DNA of 15,528 nt from Hepatocystis sp. ex Piliocolobus tephrosceles (lineage: Eukaryota > Apicomplexa > Aconoidasida > Haemosporida > Plasmodiidae), in NCBI GenBank assembly GCA_902459845.2, contig CABPSV020000138.1:11226-26753 (forward strand), written 5' to 3'. The notes beneath the pieces are model-generated. The model did no database searches and was not told where the DNA came from. It saw only the letters and a list, made by a program, of their open reading frames with translations. The translations under genes were made by a program, and so were the position numbers. This document shows positions 6,660 to 15,483 of the stretch, piece by piece. Positions within the stretch are counted from its first letter, which is position 1, and every line of letters starts with the position of its first letter.

Positions 6660-9103
6660 AAGGTACGGAAGAGAAAAACGAAATGACAATAATAAAAAGC
6701 AAAGATGAGGAAATTTTTAAATTACGTAAATTAGTTGCTATTTTTAAAAATGAATGTAAAAAGGTTAAAGAAGAAAATAATAAATTAAAAAGTAGTATTG
6801 GCAACAATACAAATGTAACAAATGAGAACAAAGAAGATAGTAACAATATTATGACTGGAAATATATCGAACAATAATGAAATGTTTAATAATTACAAAAA
6901 CGAATATAATAAAAGAATAGTTATAGAAAAAAGTTATAAAAAGTTAAAAGAATTTACATTATTGTTGGAAGAAAAATTACGAAATATAAGAAATGATAAT
7001 GTAAATAAAATAAAAAATTTAGAAGATAAAATTAATGAAAATAATAAACATATAAGTATATATAAAAGTGAGATCGATAATTTAAAAAATATAATAAAAG
7101 ACAATGAATTAATAGTAACAAAGTTAAATAGTAAAATTAAAGAATTTCGGCTCTATTTAAATGGAGAAAATAAAAATATAAATTTAATTGAAAATCATAT
7201 TGATGAAAAGATTTCTTATAAATTAGAAATAAAAAAATTAAAAGAAAGTTTAAATAGTATAAAAAAAACAGAAGAAATAAATGCAAAAGAAAGACAACAA
7301 TATAAAAATATGATAATTTTATGTTCTCAATATAAAGATAAAGCTAAAAAAATACCTCTTTTAGAAAATAAAATAGATATTCTTGAAAATAAAATACAAG
7401 AATATGAACTAGCTACTGATAGAGATAAAGATAAATCAAATCAAATAGTGGAATTAAAAAAAAATGTATTAAATTATCAAATAGAAAATACAAAATTAGA
7501 AAATCAATTAAAAGAATGGATAAAATTTTCACAAATATATATTAATGACAAAGTTATAAATACAGAAGAACTAAAACAAAGTATGAACGAAATTCATAAA
7601 AAATATAATCAAATAAATACTAAAAAAACCGATATAGAAATTAGATATAAACAGGTAGCATTGGAGTTAGAAATAGAGAAACAAAATGTAGAAGATAAAG
7701 ATCTAGAATTAAGAATAATGAAAAATAAATATGAACAGATCAGCCAAAAATATGATTATTTAAAAAAAGATTTTATGTATGAAGTTAGTAAAAAAGGAGG
7801 GGGCAGTGGTGGTGGATCATTATTATCAGGTGAAGGTTCAAATATGGATGTAGAAAAAAATAAAAATGAATATAAAATAGAAGAATATGAAAGTATAAAA
7901 GAAGATAATAAAAAAAAAGAAAAATTAATAGATGAATTAAATGAAAAAATAAAAATATATAAAAATGATTATAAAACAAATTTATTAAAACAAAAAAATA
8001 ATGAAATAATTGCAAATGAATTAGAAATTTATGAAAAAGAAATAACATATTTAAAAGAAGAAATTAACAATTATAAAAATAAAATAATAAACTTGGAAAA
8101 AGAAATAGTACATATAAATAATTTATGGAAAGAAGATGTATCAAAAAATAATAGCATTATAAACGATTTAAAAAATTCTATTAAAAAAAATCAATCTGAA
8201 AATAAAATTAATAACAAAAATAATAGAGACATAACAGTAATAAAAGAAAATAAAGAAGATGTAGAAAATAGTATGAATGATATCAGTATTTTATACAGAG
8301 AAATTAATAATTTAAATACGACAGAAGATATAAAATTAAATACATTACAAAATGAAAATAAATATTTAAAATCAAAAATAGAAGTTATAAAATTTTTTTA
8401 TTCTAATCAAATAAAAAGTTATCGAGAAGCACTTTTATATATTCTAGGATGGGATATACAAATTGAACAAAACAATGAAGACATTTTTTTTATTTTTACT
8501 TCTTTATTTTCAACACATGATGGAAAGTTTGTTTTTATTAAAAATAAATGTACAAACGAAAAAAGATCATATACAGATCAAAATGAAAATTATGAAAAAT
8601 TAAAAAAAATGAAATACGAAAATGGAGATGATATATTAACTTTTTCTAATAATTTATTACATATGGATATTAAGCAAAAAAGTAAAGATAATAATGAACA
8701 TACAGGGACTATTAACGATTTACATGAACATGTTGTAGAACCGATCGAGTCTAACTTATGTCATGAACAAATAAACGGAGCATATAACAAATCCAATTTT
8801 TATGATGGATTAATTTCGGAAAAAAATCATATTAATACAAACACATTACTTGAAAAAACAAATTTCGAAAATACAAACATAAATATGTCAACAATAATGA
8901 AAGGTTGTAAATATAATTTATTATTACATGGTTATTATAGCATTAAATGGAATCAAAACATAGAGTGGAAAAATTATGTTAACAAAATAAATACCTATCC
9001 AATTTTACTTTCTTTATCTTGCATAGAAGAATATAACAGTATAAAGTCACAGTATAATAATACTTTAAGTAAAAATTGTAAAGGTATGTTGTTTAAAATA
9101 TGA
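6656..9103 (+). CDS. Mad1-like spindle checkpoint coiled-coil protein
   Basis: Encodes 815 residues. An in-frame TAA at 6608 makes the ATG at 6656 the first start. Residues 1-570 are almost entirely Lys/Glu/Asn/Leu-rich coiled coil, broken by a flexible GGGSGGGS segment at 381-388. The C-terminal part is different. QIKSYREALLYILGWDIQIE (585-604) followed by DIFFIFTSLFSTHDGKFVFIK aligns with the start of the Mad1 C-terminal domain (F-R-E-A, then a Gly-aromatic or hydrophobic strand, then Y-R-L-T-S-x-Y-A and an L-x-F-K strand). YPILLSLSCIEEY from residue 781 matches the final helix (IPAFLSSLTLELF). Known Mad1 proteins are about 720-750 residues with the same layout: long coiled coil plus a C-terminal kinetochore-binding domain that scaffolds Mad2. 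Here the domain carries a low-complexity insertion at about 632-765. A canonical Mad2-binding motif is not seen. A different coiled-coil protein remains possible. Confidence 0.72.
8360..9065 (+). other. Mad1 C-terminal-domain-like region with internal insertion
   Basis: Residues about 569-803 of the coiled-coil protein. A last coil segment (NENKYLKSKIEVIKFFYSNQ) leads into YREALLYILGWDI and the predicted strands around FIFTSLFS and KFVFIKN. About 130 polar residues follow (Asn, Lys, Asp, Glu, His), then HGYYSIKWNQNIEWKNYV and the final helix from YPILL. In Mad1 proteins these elements are contiguous within about 120 residues, so the middle part looks like a Plasmodium-style insertion between strands or before the last helix. 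Confidence 0.62.
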
Positions 9104-9118
9104 ATTAGGGGGTGGGGT

Positions 9119-9122
<4 letters not shown>

Positions 9123-9149
<27 letters not shown>
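9123..9149. repeat. T27 tract just 3' of the Mad1-like gene
   Basis: A run of T beginning about 20 bp after the stop codon and directly preceded by a G-rich patch (9107-9122). It belongs to the 3' UTR or intergenic DNA. It could also serve as a polypyrimidine tract if the gene has a small 3' intron. Confidence 0.9.
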
Positions 9150-9170
9150 ATATATTACTCCTGGCTGTTT

Positions 9171-9356
9171 ATATGGAGACATCTATAAGGAGACATCTAT
9201 ATGGAGACATCTATAAGGAGACATCTATATGGAGACACTTATATGGAGACATATATATGGAGACATATATATGGAGACATATATATGGAGACATCTATAT
9301 GGAGACATCTATATGGAGACATCTATATGGAGACACCTATATGGAGACATATATAT
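9171..9356. repeat. 14-bp tandem array GGAGACATCTATAT, 13 copies
   Basis: Thirteen copies of GGAGAC occur at 14-bp spacing, with spacers ATCTATAT, ATCTATAA, ATATATAT, ACTTATAT and ACCTATAT. Because 14 is not a multiple of three, the forward frame cycles through different residues, yet 9173-9358 remains open. That reflects the absence of stop words in the unit and is not good evidence for a gene. The array lies about 70 bp 3' of the Mad1-like stop. Confidence 0.94.
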
Positions 9357-9400
9357 AGACACACGTGCAGACCTTATTAAAGATAAATACCCATTTGTTT

Positions 9401-9516
9401 TTGTTTGATTTTGCCTGACTTTGTTTGACTTTACCTGACTTTGTTTGACTTTACCTGGCTTTACCTGACTTTACCTGACTTTACCTGACTTTAACTGGTT
9501 TTACCTGACTTTGTTT
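9401..9516. repeat. 10-bp tandem array TTACCTGACT / TTGTTTGACT
   Basis: Eleven successive 10-bp blocks from 9401 to 9510 follow the pattern TTRYYTGACT with a few variants (TTAACTGGTT, TTACCTGGCT), plus a partial copy. The spacing is kept without slippage. The array is non-coding and lies in the convergent intergenic region. Confidence 0.92.
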
Positions 9517-9917
9517 CTTTTTTTTAATCATAATATTTGTCCATTTAAATAGATACGCTTGTATTACTATTTATAATATTTTTTTAATTATTAAAAAATA
9601 AAACACTGGCGCTATCCTTAATTCATTCAACTATGTGTGTTTTTTTTTTTTTTTTTTTATTTTTTTTTTTTTTTTTTTTATGCTACATATATACAGTCAG
9701 TTGCAACTGTGAACATATAAAATTTTTGATTATTAAATACGTCTTATAGTGGGTTTTTATAAATGTTAATATTACAAAAAAAAAAAAAAAAAATAATAAA
9801 AAAATAAAAAATAAGGTAAAAAAGTAAGGATAGATAAAAAAAAAACAAACATTCACATAGATGTACACATATATATGATAAACCATAATCAGTATTTTTT
9901 TTTTCGTACAATAATTA

Positions 9918-9953
<36 letters not shown>

Positions 9954-10019
9954 CATGTAATAGGTAGCTCTTTTTTGTTTTTTTTTTTTACGTATCTTAT
10001 GAATTATATAAAAAAAAAA

Positions 10020-10130
10020 AAAAAAAAATAAATAAATAAACTATGACCATACATGTAAAGCGTAAAAAAAAAAAAAAAAAATAAAATAAAATATGACCAT
10101 ACATGTAAAGCGTAAAAAAAAAAAAAAAAA
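10020..10130. repeat. 50-bp direct repeat, two copies
   Basis: The 21-bp core TATGACCATACATGTAAAGC plus G, followed by TAAA and an A tract, occurs at 10042 and again at 10092, exactly 50 bp apart. The first copy is preceded by an (AAAT)-like stretch and the second by a similar AAAATAAAAT stretch. This is a simple tandem duplication in the convergent intergenic region. Confidence 0.9.
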
Positions 10131-10157
10131 ACTTTATTAGTATTTTCCTTAAAGCTT

Positions 10158-10281
10158 CTTTAATCTTTAATTTTTAATCTTTAATTTTTAACTTTAATTT
10201 TTAATCTTTAATTTTTAACTTTAATTTTTAATCTTTAATTTTTAATCTTTAATTTTTAATCTTTAATTTTTAATCTTTAAT
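10158..10281. repeat. TCTTTAATTTTTAA short tandem array
   Basis: About nine units alternate between AATCTTTAATTTTT and the shorter AACTTTAATTTTT. The array is AT-only apart from one C per unit, is non-coding, and lies about 330 bp beyond the stop codon of the leftward gene. Confidence 0.9.
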
Positions 10282-10607
10282 TTTTTTTTATTTTTTTTAT
10301 GCCACAAATTCAGTTGCTTTTGTCTTTATTTCTCCAATTCTTTAATATTTATTTATTTATTTATTTATTTATCTTGTTTTGTTGTAATGTTATGAATTGA
10401 AAAGCCTTGCGCAATTAATCAATATATACATAAATGTTGTACGTATACACACACCTACTGAACGTGCTAGTATGTATACACCTACCCAGCCCAACAAATT
10501 CAAGCCACCACTTTCTACCTTCTATATATATATATATATATATATATATGCCTTTTATTTTATTTTATTTTATTTTACTTTTTTTTTTTTTTTTTTTTCA
10601 GATCAGC

Positions 10608-13605
10608 TTAAAAATCATCTAAAAATTCGTCAACCCATTCATCATTATCCTCCTTCTCACGTTGTAGATTTTTGATTTGAATGACCGTTTTTCTTTTTTT
10701 ACTGAAATCTTTATTACTATCAACATTTTCGTTTATTTTATTAACAGAATTATTTTTATTGTTATCAACTTCTTCATCCGCATTTTTATTTTTTCTTTTA
10801 CTTTTTATATTTTTCGTTGATATATTTAAATTGTTTGTGTCTTCTATGTCATAAAAATAATCTTCATTCTCTTCATCATATTCATCACCATGCATGTCAT
10901 GTTCAGAATTTAAATCATCGGAAGAAGCAGAAGAATCGTAAAAATTACAACTTTCTTCTTGTTCATTCATAATTTCATTGTGCATATTTTGATTATTAAT
11001 TATAGTACTAGAATATTTTTGTAAGTAGTTCAATCCTTCATTTATTGCTTTAAAAATGTGGTAATAATCATTCATAGAGTTAAAATTATTATTTGTTATG
11101 TCTCCATTATAACCATGATCGTGATCGTTTATATGATTTTGTTTTATTTTTTTTTTTTTTTCCACATTTAATATAGCTTGTAAGTCTTTACTTTTATAAG
11201 TAAAATTTTTTAATTTCGCTTTTTCTAATAGTAAAATAAATTTTTTTTTTTTCATATTAATTCGTTCATTTAGACCATTACATAATTCTTTTAAATAATT
11301 TAGTTTTTCTGCATTTTCAATAATACTATTTTCATAATCAAATATTTTTTTATTTAATAAATCAATTTTATCACTTTTTTTAAAAAAATAATTAATTGTT
11401 TGTATATACATATCTTTACCCTTTCTATTAGCATTACTTCTGTTATTATTTATGATTGTATTAGTTTTATCCATATTAGGATCATCTGTCTCTTTTACCT
11501 CACCACTATTTAGGCACCCTATGTCATTTGTTTCGTTATTATTATTATTATAATTGTTATAATTGTTATAATTGTTATAATTGTTATTATTATTTTTTTC
11601 TGTTTCATTGTTATTAGTAATGTTATTATGGTAATTTTCTTCTAATTTATTCGCTATTAAACTATCAGGTATTATTAACGAGTCAGAATAAATTAAATAT
11701 TTATTAAAAACGTTTAATAATTTACTTATACCATCAAAGTCAAATATCATACAAAACCATGGTGTATTATGCAAATTTGATAAAATTTCTGCTCTATTTT
11801 TATTTTCAATTGCTTTTATGTCACTAATTAAATTTTCTATAAAAATGGACATATTTTGATAGATTTTACGTTTTAATGGTTCTATAATATATGCAGGATT
11901 AATATAAAAATAAACTTTTACTTTATTTTTTTTTATTTTATTTGTTTTATTTTCCATTTTATTTTCTTCTTTTATTTTGTTATCAACAAACATATTTAAT
12001 TTTTTTAATTCATATATATTGCTGTTGTTGCTACTACTGCTATTAGTATGAACACTACATGTGTCTTTAACAGAATTTGTATTATTATTATTAAATGGGT
12101 TATTATTAAATGTGTTATTATTAAATGGGTTATTATTAAATGGGTTATTATTATTAAATAGGTTATTATTATTATTAAATGGGTGGTTATTATTATTAAA
12201 TGGGTTATTATATATATTTGTATTTAAATTATATATATTATTGTTTAAGTTGGCATTTACTAGGGTACCATTTGTTAAATTTTTGTTTGTTTTATGAGAT
12301 AGTTTGTCTATATTAGTAGTACCTGTAGTAAAAGCACAACCAGTATTTATTGTATTAATAGCTCCAGCCGATTCAACAATTTCGTCATTATTACTAGCAA
12401 TACCAGTTGTACCAATATTACCACTCAACTTACCTCTTTTATTAATAAATGTAGTACCATCATTTTTATTATTTTCATTTTCATCTTCCTCTATAAATAA
12501 ATTTTCATTTAATCGTTCATTTATTTGATTACTTTGGGATCTACTTTTTATGGGTGTACATAATTGCTTCAGTATGTGTGCATAACTGTCCGAACTCATA
12601 ACATTATTATTTGTACCACCACTAATTGTACCACCACTAATTGTACCACCACTAATTGTACCACCACTAATTGTACCACCACTAATTGTACCACTACTAA
12701 TTGTACCACCACTAATTGTACCACCACTAATTGTACCACTACTATTTGTAGCAATGTTATTTATCATAGTTTGATTGGTGTTGAACATTTGGTGATCAGT
12801 TAATGGAGGTATAATACTACCCCCACCAAGACCTTTTTTATAAAGTAATAAATCATTATTTATATCATCACCAAATTCGACTTTTTTTTGTGTCATATTA
12901 TTGTTTCTATTTAATGTACCTATATCTAATAAATTATGTACGTCTGTTCGATTACTTGTGTAATTTATATTTTTCAAACCGGTAGCATTGTTCAAACCGG
13001 TAGCATTGTTCAAACCGGTAGCATTGTTCAAACCGGTAACATCGTTAAAACCGGTAGCATTGTTCAAACCAGTAACATTGTTCAAACCAGTAGCATTGTT
13101 CAAACCAGTAGCATTGTTCAAACCGGTAGCATTGTTCAAACCAGTAGCATTGTTCAAACCAGTAACATTGTTCAAACCAGTAACATTGTTAGTATTTCCA
13201 AAATTGTTTATGTTGTTAATATTATCAAACGTGTTCATGTTATTAATACGACTAATGTTAGTAGTGACAGATCTAATACATTTTCCAGTAGATCCAAGTT
13301 GATTTGTTGTACCTAATATATTTGTATTATTTTTATTTATTAAATTTAATTTGTTACTAAACAAAGATAAAGCATTCAAATTGGAATTAGAGTCACTACT
13401 AACATAATTATTTATTTGATTAATTTTGTTTATATTATGCGATATATTTTTATCATTAATATAATTATAATTAATTAATTTTGGTACTACTTTTAGTTGA
13501 TTATTATTTGGGTCAAGAGTGGTACCACTTACAGTACCAACTGTAGTACCAACTGCAGTATTAGCTGTATTTAGCATATTATTCAAATTTAAAAAACTTT
13601 GCTGC

Positions 13606-13640
<35 letters not shown>

Positions 13641-14969
13641 TTGTTGCATAGTTGGGATGTTATAAAAATTGTGTAAATTATATAAGGATGACATGTTGTT
13701 ACAATTTTGTAATTTGTTTAAATTTGGATCATTACTTAAGTTCTGTTTAAGATTAGGATTTATATTAGAAGGTAGACCAGTATGTACTACATTACTATTA
13801 CTACTACTACTATTGATGTTATTGTTACTGTTTATTGGAAAATGTTTTACACCTGTATTATTATTTATATCAGTACTAGTACCAGTTGTAGTTCCAAACG
13901 TAGTATTTATAATAGAACCACCAATGTTATTTGTATTCATTTGTTGTCCTATATCTGTATTATTACTTTTTATAAAATTATGAGTATTGTTATTATGTAC
14001 TGATGATATATTAAATGATGGAGTACCGCTCATAACATTATTCAATTTATTAAAATTATTATTGTTTATGTTATTGTTTATGTTATTGTTTATGTTATTG
14101 TTTATGTTACTGTTTATGTTACTGTTTATGTTACTGTTTATGTTATTGTTTATGTTATTGTTTATGTTATTGTTTATAGAATTTGGTACGGTATTTGGTA
14201 TGTTATTATTTAAAGAGTTTGGAAACATATTCATTGATATTTGTTGTTGTATACTATTGTGATGGGTAGTAGTAGTACTATTTGTTTCTATATGTTTTAA
14301 TTTATCTAATTTATTGTCAAATAATTTTAGTCTTGTATTTTTATTATTCATTACTAATCCAGAATTCATAAAATGAGTTAAATTATTTTTTATATTATGT
14401 AATGTGTTATTGTTCATATTGTTAATATTACTTTGATTGTTTTGATTGTTTTGATTGTTTTGATTGCTTTGATGATATATAACATTTTTATTACTGGAGT
14501 TAATATTACCAGGTATTGCACCAGTACCAATACCAGTACCTGTACCAGTAACATTTCCATTAAGATAAAAATTTTCTTTCAAATAGTTATTACTGTCATT
14601 GTTAACATTTTCATAATTATTTATATTTTTATTCATATAAATATAATTTTTATTATTCAAATCGTTTGCCTTAATATTACTATTATTATTAATAATATTA
14701 TGATCAGGAATTGTCTCTAAAAAATTAAAATTCTGTGGGTAAGGATTTGACAATGTATAATCATTGTTTTTAGTATTCATATTATTGTTATTGTTGTGAA
14801 AAAGATTAATGTTATTTCTATCCATGTTGTTATTATTTATATGTTTTATGTCACTAAATATATTTTTATTTATTGTGCTTGTCACATCTTTTGTTAAAAT
14901 ATTTTGGTTAAAGTTGTACTGACTATTAGGAACGTTATTCATGTTCCCAGACATTAAATTATTTTTCAT
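10608..14969 (-). CDS. Asn-rich repetitive protein of unknown function with ordered C-terminal part
   Basis: From the first ATG (14969-14967) this encodes about 1453 residues, ending DEWVDEFLDDF at 10608. The frame stays open upstream to 15264 without an ATG, so the true N-terminus is uncertain. About two thirds is low-complexity: Asn runs, an NINNN array, a Q tract, TGLNN(A/V) repeats, GGTIS repeats and NPFNNN repeats. An ordered section begins KVKVYFYINPAYIIEPLKRK (about 11930) and runs through TPWFCMIFDFDGISKLLNVF. After another Asn stretch comes a probable coiled coil (INYFFKKSDKIDLLNKKI and onward, about 11400-11140). The tail is acidic (SASSDDLNSEHDMHGDEYDE) followed by basic clusters (KSKRKNKN, SKKRKTVIQ) that could be nuclear localisation signals. 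The Thr/Gly/Asn repeats with scattered FG and PF loosely recall FG nucleoporins, but FG dipeptides are few. I do not recognise the family. Confidence 0.85.
11525..11592 (-). repeat. Asn/Tyr coding repeat (NNYNNYNNYNN)
   Basis: A 9-bp unit (TTGTTATAA on the plus strand) repeated within the Asn-rich gene. It encodes NYN triplets between the ordered TPWFCMIFDFDG section and the coiled-coil section, and acts as a low-complexity spacer. Confidence 0.85.
12081..12210 (-). repeat. NPFNNN coding repeat
   Basis: About eight imperfect units encode N(H/P/T/L)FNNN, mainly NPFNNN, in the Asn-rich gene. Phe spaced by Asn/Pro is the feature that most resembles FG/FxFG-type nucleoporin spacers, but Gly is missing. 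The resemblance is compositional only. Confidence 0.88.
12613..12750 (-). repeat. 15-bp coding repeat GGTIS
   Basis: About nine units of a 15-bp sequence (ACCACCACTAATTGT on the plus strand) encode G-G-T-I-S or S-G-T-I-S. Copies are nearly identical at the DNA level, indicating recent expansion. On the opposite strand the array is also open, encoding CTTTN, which is a shadow. Confidence 0.93.
12974..13192 (-). repeat. 18-bp coding repeat TGLNNA/V, 12 copies
   Basis: Twelve units of an 18-bp sequence (CAAACCGGTAGCATTGTT on the plus strand, with CCAGTA and AACATT variants) encode TGLNNA or TGLNNV. One divergent unit reads TGFNDV. Both opposite-strand frames that appear open (FKPVAL, TGSIVQ) are shadows of this array. 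The units contain AgeI-like ACCGGT, unusually GC-rich for the region. Confidence 0.94.
13602..13648 (-). repeat. Polyglutamine tract
   Basis: About 15 glutamines with one lysine (MQQKQQQ and onward), encoded almost wholly by CAA with CAG at the downstream end. Gln runs are much rarer than Asn runs in Plasmodium proteins. It sits within the disordered part of the Asn-rich protein. Confidence 0.93.
14050..14180 (-). repeat. 12-bp coding repeat NINN / SNIN
   Basis: About ten units of a 12-bp sequence (TTATTGTTTATG on the plus strand) encode NINN, with three central units changed to NINS by a single base (TTACTGTTTATG). The block of variants in the middle suggests unit-by-unit amplification. Confidence 0.92.
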
Positions 14970-14989
14970 AAATAATATATTACTATTAC

Positions 14990-15120
14990 TATTATTGTTT
15001 TTGTTATTATTGTTTTTGTTATTATTGTTTTTGTTATTATTGTTTTTGTTATTATTGTTTTTGTTATTATTGTTTTTGTTATTATTGTTTTTGTTTTTGT
15101 TGTTTTTGTTTTTGTTGTTG
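14990..15120 (-). repeat. 15-bp repeat NNNNK upstream of the first ATG
   Basis: Units of TTTTTGTTATTATTG (plus strand) encode NNNNK on the leftward strand, in the same frame as the Asn-rich gene but upstream of its first ATG. Mixed AAT/AAC codon use resembles genuine coding Asn tracts and suggests that this stretch may be translated through an unrecognised upstream start or exon. Confidence 0.88.
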
Positions 15121-15321
15121 TTATTGTTGTTAAGTGAATTAAAATGTAATGACTTTGAAATCACTTTATTTATATAATCGTTTTTATAATTTATATTTTT
15201 TACTTGTTGAAAGTTTATATCATTGGCTTTGTAATTTATGTTCTCCTTTTTTTTTTTTTTATTTTATTTTTTTTTTTTTTATTTTTTTTATTTTTTTCAG
15301 TATGATGAGTACTGATATATA

Positions 15322-15368
15322 TTTATTTATGTATGTATTTATTTATGTATGTATTTATTTATGTACGC
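15322..15368. repeat. TTTATTTATGTATGTA 16-bp array
   Basis: About three units built from TTTATTTATG and TATGTA, followed by a diverged GTACGCACGTACC stretch. The array is non-coding and lies upstream of the Asn-rich gene. Confidence 0.85.
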
Positions 15369-15483
15369 ACGTACCTGTCTATGTATGTGTTTATAACAAA
15401 TTTGTCTGTTTCTGTGAAGCAATTTGGAAATATATATAATAATGAGCGTTATGTGAAAAAGTACGTTATTTTTTCTATACGAG

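Larger units (their letters stand above)
9104..10607. other. Convergent intergenic region, repeat-rich, no gene
   Basis: This separates the 3' ends of the rightward Mad1-like gene and the leftward Asn-rich gene, so it should contain both 3' UTRs. It holds a G-rich patch, four different tandem arrays, (AT) runs at about 9921-9950 and 10521-10548, ATTT repeats at about 10346-10372, and several T or A tracts. Open stretches here encode only repeats or homopolymers. No RNA gene is recognised. Confidence 0.75.

Noticed and set aside
9105..9122. G-rich patch AGGGGGTGGGGTAAGG as a G-quadruplex or telomere-like sequence
   Set aside because: It has only two G runs of four or more plus a GG, too few for a standard four-run quadruplex, and there is no repeated telomere unit.
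9173..9358. A 61-codon open frame encoding METSIRRHLYGDIY-type repeats
   Set aside because: It coincides exactly with the 14-bp non-coding array, has no sequence outside the repeat, and is better explained as chance openness.
12564..13316. Plus-strand open frames encoding CTTTN, FKPVAL and TGSIVQ repeats
   Set aside because: These are reverse-strand shadows of the GGTIS and TGLNN coding arrays in the leftward gene, whose frame is open for over 1400 codons.
15241..15310. Strong 3' splice-site look-alike on the plus strand (T-rich tract then CAG at 15298-15300); a similar one at 10574-10600
   Set aside because: Both lie opposite a leftward gene with no plus-strand exon visible beyond them. 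T tracts followed by CAG are expected by chance in this composition.
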